64,000 nucleotides of DNA from Roseibium hamelinense (GTDB taxonomy: Bacteria; Pseudomonadota; Alphaproteobacteria; Rhizobiales; Stappiaceae): contig NZ_VLLF01000004.1 in assembly GCF_007830545.1 (NCBI RefSeq), positions 248,001 through 312,000 on the forward strand, given 5' to 3'. The notes below the pieces were generated by a model. That model did not search any database. It was not told the origin of the DNA and saw only the letters and a list, made by a program, of their open reading frames with translations. Positions 47,703-58,167 of the stretch are shown piece by piece. Made by a program: the position numbers and the translations under genes. How positions within the stretch are numbered: position 1 is the first letter of the stretch; each line of letters opens with the position of its first letter.

Positions 47703-48632
47703 TCAGTGTGGTACTATGATTTCGAGGTGCCCGGTTGACGATCTCACCGTGACCGGTGTCACGCCGAATGGATCGCCGTCGATTTGAACGGCGACTGGCC
47801 GATCGGATCCAAACACGGCTTCTTGAAACGGCACCAGGCGAACACCGCGCGCCCGGTGGACGCGCCCAAGAAGCAGGGCCAATCCAAATCTCATGGACGA
47901 CAAGGGGTCATCTTTTTCCAGGACCAGGAGTTGCAGACCCTCACGGGTCACGGAGGCTTCAGGGGCGACCTCGAACGGTCCGCCGTACAGCCTTCCATTC
48001 GTTGCAACTGCGAGTTTGCCATGAAGCACGTTTCCGTCCACGGTCAATTGGAGGTTCGAAGTTTGCCGGGAGAGCCCGATTTTTATTGCGGTCAGCACAT
48101 AGGCGAGCTTCCCCAAACGGCGCTTCAAAGCCAGCGGTATGCCATGAACGACTTCTGCATCGAATCCGGCCGACGCCATGAGCACAAAGGGATGATCATT
48201 TGCCAATCCAGCATGCAGCGGCTGTGTCCGGCCCTCTAAAATGGCATCGGCAATCGCCTTTGCTTTTTTGGGAAGTTTGAGTTCCAGCGCGAGCACGTTC
48301 GCGGTCCCGGACGGGATGACGGCAATTTTTGGTGGGGCCTTTCGAAATTGCAAACCTGCGAGCGCCTCGTTGATCGACCCGTCACCGCCGGCGATCACCA
48401 ACACGCCAGCGTCAAAGGACGGGTCCGCGCAGACTTCACCGATTTCACCGGCGTGCCGGGTCAGCCGCAGGCAAACGTCTTTGCCACCGGCCGATAGTCT
48501 TTTGCGCACTTCGTCAAGAACACTCGGGCGGTAGCCACCTGAGGTCGGATTGGCCATGATCAGGATCCTGTCATCCTGAACCGTCTGCGGCCCTGCTGCC
48601 GTATCGTCTTGCAGTGCGGCGGACTTGAACAT
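47703..48632 (-). CDS. Diacylglycerol kinase family lipid kinase
   Basis: 309 residues from the ATG at 48632. The DAGK catalytic signature GGDGSINEALAGL (about residues 74-86) and IPSGTANVLALEL are present; the C-terminal half is the beta-sandwich seen in YegS/BmrU-type kinases. It phosphorylates a lipid or sphingosine-like head group; the substrate is unknown. It is the last gene of the ispH-thrB-rnhA run, five bases after rnhA. Confidence 0.88.
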   Translation of the reverse strand: MFKSAALQDDTAAGPQTVQDDRILIMANPTSGGYRPSVLDEVRKRLSAGGKDVCLRLTRHAGEIGEVCADPSFDAGVLVIAGGDGSINEALAGLQFRKAPPKIAVIPSGTANVLALELKLPKKAKAIADAILEGRTQPLHAGLANDHPFVLMASAGFDAEVVHGIPLALKRRLGKLAYVLTAIKIGLSRQTSNLQLTVDGNVLHGKLAVATNGRLYGGPFEVAPEASVTREGLQLLVLEKDDPLSSMRFGLALLLGRVHRARGVRLVPFQEAVFGSDRPVAVQIDGDPFGVTPVTVRSSTGHLEIIVPH

Positions 48633-48637
48633 GGGCT

Positions 48638-49111
48638 TCAAGATGACGCCTCCCCATGGCCATGTCCGGACTTGAAAGGCTCCATGCCCTCGCGCGCCAG
48701 CGCGTCCGCCCGTTCGTTGTCCGGGTGCCCGGCATGGCCTTTCACCCAATGCCATGTCACGTCGTGCCGGTCCCGTGCTTCATCCAGCGCCTGCCAAAGT
48801 TCGGCGTTTTTCACCGGTTTGTTGCTGGCTGTCTTCCAATTCCTGCGCTTCCAGCCGCCCAACCATTCCGTAATACCTGAGCGCACATAGGTGCTGTCCG
48901 TGTAAAGATCGATCGCGCAAGGCCGGGTCAGAGCGTTCAAAGCTTTGATTGCGGCCGTCAGTTCCATCCGGTTGTTCGTTGTCACGGGCTCGCCGCCTGA
49001 CAGCTCCTTTTCATGTTTGCCGAACCGCAGGATAACACCCCATCCTCCTGGCCCCGGGTTTCCTGAACAGGCTCCATCCGTATAGATGACGACACGGTTT
49101 TCGGTGCTCAT
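48638..49111 (-). CDS. rnhA: Ribonuclease HI
   Basis: 157 residues. It cleaves the RNA strand of RNA-DNA hybrids in the cytoplasm. Catalytic acids lie in [30 protein letters not shown] and [14 protein letters not shown], i.e. the D10-E48-D70-D134 set. It overlaps thrB by 4 bases. A thrB-rnhA pairing is typical of alphaproteobacteria. Confidence 0.97.
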   Translation of the reverse strand: MSTENRVVIYTDGACSGNPGPGGWGVILRFGKHEKELSGGEPVTTNNRMELTAAIKALNALTRPCAIDLYTDSTYVRSGITEWLGGWKRRNWKTASNKPVKNAELWQALDEARDRHDVTWHWVKGHAGHPDNERADALAREGMEPFKSGHGHGEASS

Positions 49112-50073
49112 GCTTCAAGGCCGTAAGCTGTTGCTGTCTCCACGCTTTGGTGAAACCGCAGTTTCTTCAGATACTCGACTGGATCTTTCGGCGTTACGAG
49201 GGCGCCGTCCGGCACACTGAGCCAATCGTAGAGGCGGGTGAGCAAGAACCGCAGCGCCGATCCCCGCGCCAGTAGTGGAAGGGCATTGTATTCCGCCGGT
49301 TCAAGCGCCCGAACAGATGCGTACCCGTTTAACAGGGCCCTTGCCTTGGTAACATTGAAAGACAGGTCGGTTTCAAAACACCAAGCATTGAGGCAGATCG
49401 CTATGTCGTAGGCAAAGGCATCGTTGCAGGCGAAGTAAAAGTCGATTAGGCCGGAGAGGCGGTCATTCAGAAAGAATACGTTGTCGGGGAATAGGTCGGC
49501 ATGAATCACGCCACTTGGCAAATTTTTGGGCCAGTGTTTTTCGATTGTTTCGAGCTCTGCTGTGATAATATCCGAAAGTCCCGGGTAGACTGAATCTGCT
49601 TGATCTTTGCATTGAGCAAAAAGCGGCCGCCATCCGCCAACAGATAACGTGTTTGGACGCGAGAGCTCAAAGTCCTGACCTGCCAGATGAAATTGTGCCA
49701 TGGCCTCGCCCAGTGCGGCGCAATGCGCAGCTGCCGGGCGTTTGACCCACATTCCGTCCAAAAAGCTGATCAAGGCCGCCGGTCGGCCCGCCAGCTCTCC
49801 AAGAACACCGCCTGATTTGTTCTCCACCGGGATGGGGCAATTCAGTCCGCGCTCGGCCAAATGTCCCATCAGTCCAAGAAAAAACGGCAAGTCCTCGGGC
49901 GCGACACGCTTTTCATAGAGTGTCAGAATGAAGTAGCCGGTTTCCGTATGGACGAGAAAATTGCTGTTCTCCACGCCCTCCGCGATGCCTTTAAAAGAAA
50001 GCAACTGGCCAATTGGATAGGTGTCGATGAAAGCACTCAGCTGTTCATCGGTGACCTCGGTATAGACTGCCAT
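49108..50073 (-). CDS. thrB: Homoserine kinase ThrB, aminoglycoside-phosphotransferase type
   Basis: 321 residues, the type II form unlike GHMP kinase ThrB of enterics. [20 protein letters not shown] is the N-lobe, and [13 protein letters not shown] plus [19 protein letters not shown] are the catalytic and metal motifs. It phosphorylates homoserine, feeding the threonine synthase encoded downstream on the other strand. 4 bases after ispH. Confidence 0.95.
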   Translation of the reverse strand: MAVYTEVTDEQLSAFIDTYPIGQLLSFKGIAEGVENSNFLVHTETGYFILTLYEKRVAPEDLPFFLGLMGHLAERGLNCPIPVENKSGGVLGELAGRPAALISFLDGMWVKRPAAAHCAALGEAMAQFHLAGQDFELSRPNTLSVGGWRPLFAQCKDQADSVYPGLSDIITAELETIEKHWPKNLPSGVIHADLFPDNVFFLNDRLSGLIDFYFACNDAFAYDIAICLNAWCFETDLSFNVTKARALLNGYASVRALEPAEYNALPLLARGSALRFLLTRLYDWLSVPDGALVTPKDPVEYLKKLRFHQSVETATAYGLEA

Positions 50074-50077
50074 TGAG

Positions 50078-51097
50078 TTATCCGGCCGCCGAGCGTTGCT
50101 GGGCGCTTTTGTCGCGCAATTCGCGCGGGAGATTGAAGGCGATGGTCTCTTCTGCCGTCCGCACGCTTTCGACTGTCACATGAAAACGTTCCGCAAACGC
50201 GGCGATTATTTCTTCAACGAGCGTTTCCGGTGCAGATGCGCCTGCAGTCAATCCAAGTGTTTTGATCCCGTCGAATTTAGTCCAGTCTATATCACTGGCG
50301 CGTTGCACCAGATCCGATACCCGGCACCCTTCGCGCTCTGCAACTTCCCGAAGCCGTTGGGAATTGGAAGAATTCGGCGCCCCGACTACGATCATGGCAT
50401 CCGCTTCGGGAGCAACGGCCTTTACTGCCTCCTGGCGGTTGGTTGTTGCGTAACAGATGTCTTCCTTATGCGGTGCGACGATGTCTGGGAACCGTTCGCG
50501 CAACACATTCACGATGCCTGCAGTATCATCGACCGAGAGAGTTGTCTGCGTGATAAATGCCAGCTGACGCCCGCTCTTCGGCTGGAAGTTAAGAGCGTCC
50601 TGTTCAGTCTCGATAAGGGAAACGCTGCCTTCCGGAAGTTGTCCCATTGTGCCGATCACCTCGGGATGTCCCGCATGACCGATCAACAGGATTTCGCGGT
50701 CGCGCCGATGATGTATTTCCGCTTCCTTATGGACTTTGGACACCAGCGGACAGGTCGCATCCAAATAGAACATGTTGCGCGATTGGGCATCAGCGGGAAC
50801 CGATTTGGGAACACCATGTGCCGAAAAAATGACCGGCCGCTCGCGGTCTTCGGGCGGGATTTCATCGAGCTCCTCAACGAACACAGCGCCCTTAGCGCGC
50901 AGGCCGTCGACCACAAATTTGTTGTGAACGATTTCGTGGCGCACGTAGACAGGCCGACCATATTTTTCGAGTGCGAGCTCTACAATCTGGATCGCGCGGT
51001 CAACACCCGCACAAAACCCGCGTGGTGCACACAAAAGCACAGTGAGTTTAGGCTTTTGCTCTGCCGTGTCGTTCATCTTCATCCCGCTGTTTGTCAT
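50078..51097 (-). CDS. ispH: 4-hydroxy-3-methylbut-2-enyl diphosphate reductase IspH
   Basis: 339 residues. Last step of the MEP isoprenoid pathway, making IPP and DMAPP with a [4Fe-4S] cluster. The three cluster Cys are in [28 protein letters not shown] and YATTNRQ-adjacent or later NSSNSQRL segments; HEIVHN and SAHGVP are family motifs. Alternative in-frame ATGs exist at 51082 and 51076; no strong ribosome-binding site decides between them. Confidence 0.96.
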   Translation of the reverse strand: MTNSGMKMNDTAEQKPKLTVLLCAPRGFCAGVDRAIQIVELALEKYGRPVYVRHEIVHNKFVVDGLRAKGAVFVEELDEIPPEDRERPVIFSAHGVPKSVPADAQSRNMFYLDATCPLVSKVHKEAEIHHRRDREILLIGHAGHPEVIGTMGQLPEGSVSLIETEQDALNFQPKSGRQLAFITQTTLSVDDTAGIVNVLRERFPDIVAPHKEDICYATTNRQEAVKAVAPEADAMIVVGAPNSSNSQRLREVAEREGCRVSDLVQRASDIDWTKFDGIKTLGLTAGASAPETLVEEIIAAFAERFHVTVESVRTAEETIAFNLPRELRDKSAQQRSAAG

Positions 51098-51227
51098 AGT
51101 ACCGCAATAACCGGCACAGACCCCTGTCTGTCAAGGTACAAGTCAGTTCGGTTTCACCCAAGTCTCGCCAATATTAATTGCACCTGCTATGTAGCAGCGC
51201 CTCGTGGCGATCGTAATGGATGATAAT

Positions 51228-51818
51228 ATGATGTTTGCTTGCATAGCTGCACAGGGTTCCCCCGTTCTCAAAAAGGCAATTGTTGCCGTTGCAGCACTGA
51301 GTTGTTTGTCTTTGGCCGCTTGTGGTTCAAGCTCAGAACTTGCAGGTAACGTTATTTCCGGCGGCAAGGGGCCGATTGAAGTCAACCCCGATGCCTTTTC
51401 AACTCCAGTCTATTGTCCGCCGATCCAACTGCAGACCAATACCTACCTGATAATGAAATACGAGCGTGGGCGGGACAACGAGCCTGAGGGCCTTCTCTAT
51501 CAGGCAACGCTTAGCGATTGGGCTCGGTCCTGTACCAAAGACAGCACAGACCAAACCAGGATCAAGCTTGGACTTTCGGGTAGCGTGACACCGGGACCTG
51601 CTTGGAAAGGCGGTGAGGTTGTCCTGCCGATCCGGGTCGCGGTCATCACAGGAGCCGGCGACGAAAAACCCTTGATTAGCGAATTGCTGACTGTTCCGGT
51701 AACGATCGGTGCCGGCGCTCCGGCGGAAAACTGGACGCTTATTGAAGACAAATTTGTTGTGCCGCGCGACCAGGAGATGAAAGTTGTATTTGGTTTTGAT
51801 GAAGGCCGGCGGCGCTAA
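51228..51818 (+). CDS. Putative lipoprotein of unknown function
   Basis: 196 residues from the ATG at 51228, with a GTG at 51204 as an in-frame alternative. The type II signal ends in LSLAAC, so Cys32 would be lipidated and the protein held in the envelope. The mature part is about 165 residues, with PVYCPPIQLQTNTYLIMKYE and SDWARSCTKD, two Cys that may pair, and repeated beta-like segments. I do not recognise the family. It lies before the glycine riboswitch in the same orientation. Confidence 0.75.
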   Translation: MMFACIAAQGSPVLKKAIVAVAALSCLSLAACGSSSELAGNVISGGKGPIEVNPDAFSTPVYCPPIQLQTNTYLIMKYERGRDNEPEGLLYQATLSDWARSCTKDSTDQTRIKLGLSGSVTPGPAWKGGEVVLPIRVAVITGAGDEKPLISELLTVPVTIGAGAPAENWTLIEDKFVVPRDQEMKVVFGFDEGRRR

Positions 51819-51934
51819 CTGATAATTTTTGAGACGATGATGTCGCATATTGACAACTCTGCGGCGCCGGACAACAATCCGCCAACTTTTCGGGTCGCCC
51901 CCGGAAAGCCGGCTCCCTTTCGTAGGGGGTTATC

Positions 51935-52130
51935 GTGAACGCGGGAGAGGCCAGGTGAAATGATCCTGGCGCCGAAGGAGCAACCGCCCCGGAAACTCTC
52001 AGGCAAAAGGACCGCGGCACAAACAGCGCTCTGGAAAGCAGTTTTTCCCGTTTGGGAATAGGCTCACCGAAGGAGTAACCGCGCCGGAAGGTTGCGGGAA
52101 ATCTCTCAGGTACTCGGACAGAGGGGGTGC
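51935..52130 (+). promoter_or_regulatory. Tandem glycine riboswitch (gcvT element)
   Basis: Two consecutive glycine aptamers. The first runs from GCGGGAGAGG (51941) through GCCGAAGGAGCAA and AACTCTCAGGCAAAAGGACCG (about 52014). The second runs from GCTCTGGAAAGCAG (52028) through CACCGAAGGAGTAACC and AATCTCTCAGGTACTCGGACAGAGG (52124). These are the diagnostic conserved blocks of the family. It should raise gcv expression when glycine is high. The gcvT start lies about 48 bases beyond the second aptamer. Confidence 0.95.
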
Positions 52131-52177
52131 AGGCGGAGCAATCCGCGACCTGCGCAACCCGAGTTCAAGGAGCCTTC

Positions 52178-53329
52178 ATGGCCAGCCCAGAAGCAGTAGA
52201 AGACCTGAAAACAACCCCGCTTTACGACCTCCATGGCGAACTCGGCGCAAAAATGGTGCCGTTCGCTGGCTACTCCATGCCTGTGCAATATAAGCCGGGG
52301 ATCATGAAGGAGCATTTGCATACCCGCGAAAAAGCAGGTCTGTTTGATGTCTCCCACATGGGTCAGGCTGTTCTTGTCGGCCCCGACCACGAAACCACGG
52401 CGAGAGCTCTGGAAGCACTTACGCCATCGAATTTCGTCGAGCTTGGACAAGGTCGCCAACGCTACACCGTTTTGCTCAACGAGGAAGGCGGCATCATTGA
52501 TGACCTCATGGTCACGCGCCCGGTGTCGTCTGAGGAAGATGGCCGGCTCATGCTGGTCGTCAATGCCGCACGAAAGCATATCGATTATACGCATTTGCGT
52601 GCCAAACTGCCCGAGAACATCACACTTCACGTGATTGAGGACAGGGCTCTCATTGCCGTTCAGGGGCCCGAAGCCGTGGCCGCTGTCGCCGCTCATGCTC
52701 CGGCCGCGGCTGATCTTGCGTTCATGTCAGCAGCGCCGATGGAGTTCGACGGTATTGCCTGCCACATTGCTCGCGCTGGCTACACCGGCGAGGACGGGGT
52801 CGAAATGTCGGTTCCTGGCGGCGCTGCCGAAGCAATTGCCCGTGCGCTTCTTGCCGACGACCGGGTCGAGGCCATCGGCCTTGGGGCCCGAGACAGCCTG
52901 CGGCTGGAAGCCGGCCTTTGCCTTTACGGTCATGACATTGATGAGACAACATCGCCGACCGAGGGTGCGATTACCTTTTGCGTGCAAAAGCGCCGCCGAG
53001 AGGAAGGTGGTTTTCCGGGCGCGGCCCGCATCCAGGAAGAACTAACAGATGGGCCGGGGCGTTTGCGGGTTGGCCTGCGGCTTGAAGGCAAGGCACCGGC
53101 ACGTGAAGGTGCCGAAATCTGTCTACCTGGCGGTCAGCCGGTCGGAACCGTGACATCAGGTGGCTTCGCGCCGACCGTCGGTGCGCCCATTGCCATGGGC
53201 TATGTGGCGGCATCCCATGCTGATCCCGGCACAAAACTCAGTCTTATGGTTCGCGGACGCGAGCTGCCGGCCGTCGTTGCCGACATGCCCTTCGTCCCGC
53301 ACCGCTACTATCGCAAACCGAAATCCTGA
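52178..53329 (+). CDS. gcvT: Aminomethyltransferase GcvT
   Basis: 383 residues from the ATG at 52178, with AAGGAG seven bases upstream. T-protein of the glycine cleavage system: it releases ammonia from the aminomethyl lipoyl group and passes the carbon to tetrahydrofolate. [32 protein letters not shown] and [10 protein letters not shown] are typical. The frame extends 17 codons upstream into the riboswitch and is not used. Confidence 0.97.
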   Translation: MASPEAVEDLKTTPLYDLHGELGAKMVPFAGYSMPVQYKPGIMKEHLHTREKAGLFDVSHMGQAVLVGPDHETTARALEALTPSNFVELGQGRQRYTVLLNEEGGIIDDLMVTRPVSSEEDGRLMLVVNAARKHIDYTHLRAKLPENITLHVIEDRALIAVQGPEAVAAVAAHAPAAADLAFMSAAPMEFDGIACHIARAGYTGEDGVEMSVPGGAAEAIARALLADDRVEAIGLGARDSLRLEAGLCLYGHDIDETTSPTEGAITFCVQKRRREEGGFPGAARIQEELTDGPGRLRVGLRLEGKAPAREGAEICLPGGQPVGTVTSGGFAPTVGAPIAMGYVAASHADPGTKLSLMVRGRELPAVVADMPFVPHRYYRKPKS

Positions 53330-53352
53330 CACCTTCAAAGGCGGACATCATC

Positions 53353-53724
53353 ATGACAACCTACTATTCCAAAGACCACGAGTGGATCGCTGTTGAAGGC
53401 GATATTGCTACTGTTGGAATCACCACCTATGCCCAAGAGCAGCTTGGCGATGTGGTCTATGTCGAACTGCCGGACGCCGGCAAAACTGTGTCCCAGGGCG
53501 ATGAAGCTGCCGTTGTGGAGTCGGTCAAGGCGGCCAGTGAGGTCTATGCGCCGATCGACGGTGAGGTGACAGAAGCGAACACCGTGCTTGCGGACGAGCC
53601 GGCTAAAGTTAACGAAGACCCGGAAGGGGCTGCGTGGTTTATCAAAATGAAGGTCGGCAATCCGGACCAGCTGTCCGAGCTCATGGATGAGGCGGCCTAC
53701 AAGGCCTACGTGGATACCCTATAA
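53353..53724 (+). CDS. gcvH: Glycine cleavage H protein GcvH
   Basis: 123 residues. It carries the lipoyl arm that shuttles the aminomethyl group. The lipoylated Lys is in [14 protein letters not shown] (about residue 63). [20 protein letters not shown] is the N-terminal signature. 23 bases after gcvT, in the glycine-regulated operon. Confidence 0.97.
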   Translation: MTTYYSKDHEWIAVEGDIATVGITTYAQEQLGDVVYVELPDAGKTVSQGDEAAVVESVKAASEVYAPIDGEVTEANTVLADEPAKVNEDPEGAAWFIKMKVGNPDQLSELMDEAAYKAYVDTL

Positions 53725-53726
53725 CC

Positions 53727-54227
53727 ATGGCCAGTCACGTCTACACTGCTGACGTCAGATGGACCCGCGACGGGGATTTTGCGGCCAACGCCTATTCCCG
53801 TGGACACACCTGGCGCTTTGATGGCGGTGTGGAGGTGCCGGCGTCCGCCTCACCAACAGTTGTTCCTCTGCCGCATTCTGTCGAGGCGGCGGTCGATCCG
53901 GAAGAGGCGTTTGTCGCTGCCATTTCATCCTGCCATATGCTGTGGGTCCTCGATCTCGCCCGTCAGAATGGAATGGTGGTCGAAGCGTACAAAGACAGCG
54001 CTTCTGGCGTTATGGCACGGATCGCACCACGCAAGATGGCAATCACCGAAGTGACCTTGAGGCCGAAGATGACGGTCTGCGCGTTGGCAGCACCTGATCT
54101 AGCCTTTGTAGAAGATCTGCACAAAATGGCGCACGAACTTTGTTTCATCGCCAATTCTGTCATTAGCGAGATCAAGGTGGAGCCGCAGCCGGTCCGCCTT
54201 GTCGCACCTAAACCGGGAGCAGCTTGA
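53727..54227 (+). CDS. OsmC family protein in the glycine cleavage operon
   Basis: 166 residues. OsmC/Ohr-family features: the two redox Cys lie in [17 protein letters not shown] (about residue 73) and [10 protein letters not shown] (about residue 113); [12 protein letters not shown] and [16 protein letters not shown] are also family-like. The family reduces organic hydroperoxides using lipoyl or other thiol donors. It follows gcvH by two bases and overlaps gcvPA by four, so it belongs to the same transcript as a lipoyl carrier. Substrate is unknown. Confidence 0.88.
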   Translation: MASHVYTADVRWTRDGDFAANAYSRGHTWRFDGGVEVPASASPTVVPLPHSVEAAVDPEEAFVAAISSCHMLWVLDLARQNGMVVEAYKDSASGVMARIAPRKMAITEVTLRPKMTVCALAAPDLAFVEDLHKMAHELCFIANSVISEIKVEPQPVRLVAPKPGAA

Positions 54228-55573
54228 TGCGCTACCTTCCTTTGAGTGAAACCGACCGCACGGACATGCTGGCGCGAGTTGGCGTCAATTCGATTGACGC
54301 GCTTTTCGCGGACATTCCGGATAAGGCCCGATTGAACGACCTCATGGACCTGCCGCGCCGGGCCAGCGAAATGCAGGTCGAACGGCAATTGTCGGCACTA
54401 GCCGCCAAGAACACAACGGCCAGCTCTGTCCCGTTTTTTGTGGGCGCCGGAGCCTACAAACACCACGTTCCAGCGACTGTTGGTCATTTGATTCAGCGCT
54501 CGGAGTTTCTGACATCCTACACGCCTTACCAACCTGAAATCACGCAAGGCACGCTGCAATATCTGTTTGAGTTCCAGACTCAGGTTGCGCATTTGACCGG
54601 TATGGATGTGGCCAATGCGTCCATGTATGACGGCTCGACCGGGACGGGCGAAGCGGTTTTGATGGCGCACCGCATTACCAAACGCAAAAAAGCTGTTTTG
54701 TCGGGCGGACTTCATCCCCAATACCGCGACGTTGTGGATGGCTTGTCGCAAATGGCGGATGATGCCGTTTTCAGCCTACCGGCGGATCCGGCGGGCACTG
54801 AGGATATCCTCTCTCAAATTGATGATGAAACGTCGTGCGTGGTGGTCCAGTCGCCGTCTTTCTACGGTCAGCTGATTGATCTGAAACCGATTGCAGAAAA
54901 AGCTCATGAGAAGGGCGCATTGCTGATCGCCGTGTTCACGGAAGTAGTCTCTCTTGGCCTCATCGAGCCACCTGGAACCCAGGGCGCGGATATTGTTGTC
55001 GGTGAGGGTCAGTCGATTGGAAATGGTCTGAACTTTGGCGGGCCATATGTCGGACTTTTTGCCACAAAACAAAAGTACATCCGCCAGATGCCCGGACGGC
55101 TGTGTGGCGAAACCGTTGATGCGGAAGGAAAACGCGGGTTCGTGCTGACCCTTTCGACGCGCGAGCAGCACATTCGCCGCGACAAGGCTACGTCAAACAT
55201 CTGTACCAATTCCGGTCTGTGCTGCCTCGCTTTCACGGTCCATATGGCGCTGCTCGGCCAAAGCGGGCTGACCAAATTGGCGCGGATCAATCACGGCAAT
55301 GCTGTGAAGTTGAAAAAGGCGCTCGTTGCCGTGCCAGGCGTCGAGGTGCTCAACGACGCCTACTTCAATGAATTTACAATCAGGCTTGCCAAACCGGCGC
55401 ATGCGATTGTCGAAGCGCTTGCAGAAAAAGGCATCCTCGGCGGTGTTCCCGTTTCGCGACTAGAGCCTGGAAAGCCCGAGCTTGAAAGTCTGCTGGTCGT
55501 GGCCTCGACCGAAGTCAACACAGACGAAGACCGCGCGGCCTTTGCGTCCGCGTTGAAGGAGTTGCTGGCATGA
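54224..55573 (+). CDS. gcvPA: Glycine dehydrogenase subunit 1, GcvPA
   Basis: 449 residues. N-terminal half of the P-protein, here a separate chain that dimerises with Gcv[42 protein letters not shown] and [18 protein letters not shown] are typical of the split form. It begins in an ATGA overlap with the OsmC gene and ends in a 4-base overlap with gcvPB. Confidence 0.96.
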   Translation: MMRYLPLSETDRTDMLARVGVNSIDALFADIPDKARLNDLMDLPRRASEMQVERQLSALAAKNTTASSVPFFVGAGAYKHHVPATVGHLIQRSEFLTSYTPYQPEITQGTLQYLFEFQTQVAHLTGMDVANASMYDGSTGTGEAVLMAHRITKRKKAVLSGGLHPQYRDVVDGLSQMADDAVFSLPADPAGTEDILSQIDDETSCVVVQSPSFYGQLIDLKPIAEKAHEKGALLIAVFTEVVSLGLIEPPGTQGADIVVGEGQSIGNGLNFGGPYVGLFATKQKYIRQMPGRLCGETVDAEGKRGFVLTLSTREQHIRRDKATSNICTNSGLCCLAFTVHMALLGQSGLTKLARINHGNAVKLKKALVAVPGVEVLNDAYFNEFTIRLAKPAHAIVEALAEKGILGGVPVSRLEPGKPELESLLVVASTEVNTDEDRAAFASALKELLA

Positions 55574-57162
55574 GCATGAACACCCAAGGTCGTCCAACTG
55601 CGCCGGGCGAAGCAGGCGAGCGTTTCCGCCCGAAAACTTTTACCGGCAATCGCGGGCTCGACATGGAAGAACCGCTGATTTTCGAATTTGGCGGGTTGGA
55701 AACATCCGGCGTTGATCTGGACGAGCCGGACGATCTCGAGTTCGAACTTGGCAGTCACAAGCGGACCGCCTCAATCAATCTGCCCGGCCTCGCTGAGCCC
55801 GAGGCCATGCGTCACTTCGTGCGTCTTTCGCGCAACAACTATGCAATCGATTCGGGGCTTTATCCGCTCGGTTCCTGCACCATGAAGCATAACCCGCGCC
55901 TCAATGAAAAAATGGCGCGGTTGCCGGGCTTCGGCGACATTCATCCGCTTCAGCCTGTCTCCACGGTTCCAGGTGCGCTGGAACTGATCGACGAGTTGGC
56001 TCATTGGCTTATGGTGATGACCGGCACTGAAGCGGTTGCCATGAGTCCAAAAGCAGGCGCTCACGGCGAACTGTGTGGGATGATGGCGATCAAGGCGGCG
56101 CATACTGCTGCAGGCCGTTCGCCTGAAATTGTTCTTGTTCCCGAAAGTGCCCATGGCACCAATCCGGCAACGGCCGCGCTATTGGGGTACAAGGTTGTTG
56201 CCATTGCCGCAAAGGACGACGGCACAGTCGCACTTCAGGCGTTAAAGGAAACCATCGCCAAGCATGACGGCAACATTGCGGGCATTATGCTGACCAATCC
56301 CAACACATGCGGATTGTTCGAGCGCGATATCATGGAGATCGCGGATCTGATCCATGCGGCGGGCGGCTACTTCTACTGTGATGGTGCCAACTTCAATGCC
56401 ATTGTTGGCAAAGCGCGCCCGGGCGATCTTGGGGTTGATGCTATGCACATCAATCTGCACAAGACCTTCTCAACCCCGCATGGCGGTGGCGGACCGGGCT
56501 CCGGTCCGGTGGTCTTGTCCGAACGTCTTGCGCCCTTCGCACCGCTGCCATTTATCCGCAAAACAGTGGATGGGCTGGACCTGGTCGAGACCGAAGCGGC
56601 TGTTTATGACGGCGAGCGGCCATTTGGCCGGATGACCGCGTTTCACGGTCAGATGGGAATGTATGTGAGGGCACTCGCGTACATGCAGAGCCACGGCTCG
56701 GACGGATTGCGGCAGGCCTCGGAAGACGCTGTCCTCAATGCGAACTACGTCCGCGTTGGCCTGCAGGACTTGATGACTTTGCCGTATGGCGAGCGTCCAT
56801 GTATGCACGAGGTCCTGTTCGACGATAGCTTCCTGAAAAACACCGGTGTCACAACGCTCGATTTCGCCAAAGCGATGATCGATGAAGGTTATCACCCAAT
56901 GACCATGTACTTCCCGCTGGTGGTGCATGGCGCGATGCTGATCGAGCCGACAGAATCGGAGAGCCGGGCGTCGCTTGATCTATTCATTGCAACCATGCGG
57001 GATCTTGTGATGAGCGCGCAGCGTGGCGAGTCCGAACGGTTCTCCGGCGCGCCTTACTTGGCTCCACGGCGTCGACTTGATGAAACCGGTGCAGCCCGCA
57101 AGCCTGTCCTGAAATGGACCATGCCGGAACCGGCAGAGGTAACGCCAGTTGCTGCGGAGTAA
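55570..57162 (+). CDS. gcvPB: Glycine dehydrogenase subunit 2, GcvPB
   Basis: 530 residues. Catalytic half of the split P-protein, carrying PLP on the Lys of [20 protein letters not shown]. It decarboxylates glycine and passes the aminomethyl group to Gcv[14 protein letters not shown] and [13 protein letters not shown] are family motifs. The C-terminal part beyond residue 500 is variable. Last gene of the operon, followed by a terminator. Confidence 0.97.
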   Translation: MSMNTQGRPTAPGEAGERFRPKTFTGNRGLDMEEPLIFEFGGLETSGVDLDEPDDLEFELGSHKRTASINLPGLAEPEAMRHFVRLSRNNYAIDSGLYPLGSCTMKHNPRLNEKMARLPGFGDIHPLQPVSTVPGALELIDELAHWLMVMTGTEAVAMSPKAGAHGELCGMMAIKAAHTAAGRSPEIVLVPESAHGTNPATAALLGYKVVAIAAKDDGTVALQALKETIAKHDGNIAGIMLTNPNTCGLFERDIMEIADLIHAAGGYFYCDGANFNAIVGKARPGDLGVDAMHINLHKTFSTPHGGGGPGSGPVVLSERLAPFAPLPFIRKTVDGLDLVETEAAVYDGERPFGRMTAFHGQMGMYVRALAYMQSHGSDGLRQASEDAVLNANYVRVGLQDLMTLPYGERPCMHEVLFDDSFLKNTGVTTLDFAKAMIDEGYHPMTMYFPLVVHGAMLIEPTESESRASLDLFIATMRDLVMSAQRGESERFSGAPYLAPRRRLDETGAARKPVLKWTMPEPAEVTPVAAE

Positions 57163-57190
57163 TCAAGCGATCAGGCGCGATAGCGAGATG

Positions 57191-57216
57191 AACGCCGGGG
57201 TTAACCTGGCGTTTTT
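57191..57216 (+). terminator. Intrinsic terminator of the gcv operon
   Basis: AACGCCGGGG-TTAA-CCTGGCGTTTTT: a near-perfect stem followed by T residues, 28 bases after the gcvPB stop. Confidence 0.85.
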
Positions 57217-57229
57217 CCATACGAAACCA

Positions 57230-58030
57230 CTAAGCGGCTTTAGGTTTTGCCACTAACCATGTTTGTTCGGAGCCGCGGAATTCGCATAGGAAAAGAAACT
57301 TCTCTGAACTGTCAAACTCAGAGAGTTCGTTGTGTTTGTAAGGATTGCGCCCGCTTTGTTCTACCACCTCGACCTGATGGGTTGGGGTGAGGTAAGACAC
57401 AAGCCGTTCGGTTATGCCTGGCACCGATTGCTCGTGCAGTTCGATGACGAAGGACGCGTCTTTGAGCGTTGTCTGGGGGACGCCGAGTAGAAATGTCTCA
57501 TGGCCTTCTATATCCATAATGACCAATGCGTCCGGGTAGGCCTCAAGATCGTCTGTCAGCGATTGAGAATCGGCAGCGCCTTTTAAGACCGCATTTGACC
57601 AGTCATTGAGCAACTTCGCACATGTTTCGCGCGGTTTGTCGTTGACCTCATACCCAATGAGAGGCGTGTTCGGCAGGAGCTTCTGCAGGCCGATCAAGTA
57701 GAAGCCGTCGGACGTCCCGACATTGATGACACCACTAGGCTTGCGGGCGACGCCGTCCAAGATCGCTGGGTAGATTTCCCTTTCATACTCACCTAGGGCT
57801 TTTGCAACATAATCCGCTCCGATATTCGGGTTGTCTTCCAGAACAAACGCGGCGTTTTGAAAAGAGCCGTGCTTCACTCTGTTTCCAATCTTCGAATATA
57901 GTTCGCGGTTCAGCGCCGATGCATATTTATAAATGTTTCCGCGGTGAGTTTTTTGTGTCTTCGCATTTTTGATCAAGCTGTACCCAACGGGCTGGAGCAC
58001 AGCATTGGCAATTGAACGGAACAGACCCAT
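57230..58030 (-). CDS. FkbM/class I SAM-dependent methyltransferase-like protein
   Basis: 266 residues from the ATG at 58030 (MGLFRSIANAVLQPVGYSLI). VINVGTSDGFYLIGLQKLLP is a Rossmann-type motif I with Gly residues, and LVIMDIEGHETFLLGVP corresponds to motif IV of the FkbM family (D-I/V-E-G). The family methylates sugars or carbohydrate-linked groups. The frame is open a further 47 codons upstream, overlapping the LysR gene end; I chose the first well-placed ATG. The substrate is unknown. Confidence 0.72.
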   Translation of the reverse strand: MGLFRSIANAVLQPVGYSLIKNAKTQKTHRGNIYKYASALNRELYSKIGNRVKHGSFQNAAFVLEDNPNIGADYVAKALGEYEREIYPAILDGVARKPSGVINVGTSDGFYLIGLQKLLPNTPLIGYEVNDKPRETCAKLLNDWSNAVLKGAADSQSLTDDLEAYPDALVIMDIEGHETFLLGVPQTTLKDASFVIELHEQSVPGITERLVSYLTPTHQVEVVEQSGRNPYKHNELSEFDSSEKFLFLCEFRGSEQTWLVAKPKAA

Positions 58031-58167
58031 GAGTTGTCCTGACTGGATGAGGTGGCCGGCTGATAACCTGACGGGTTGCCACAATGGCTGCCGCGAATAA
58101 AGCCCGACCGTCCGATTCGTAGATGAAAAGACTTCCGCTTGAAATCTCGGGCCCAAAAAATGTCCCT

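Noticed and set aside
50096..51223. 375-codon plus-strand open frame opposite ispH
   Set aside because: A shadow of ispH, which has clear catalytic motifs; the antisense translation is Cys/Arg-rich without recognisable domains.
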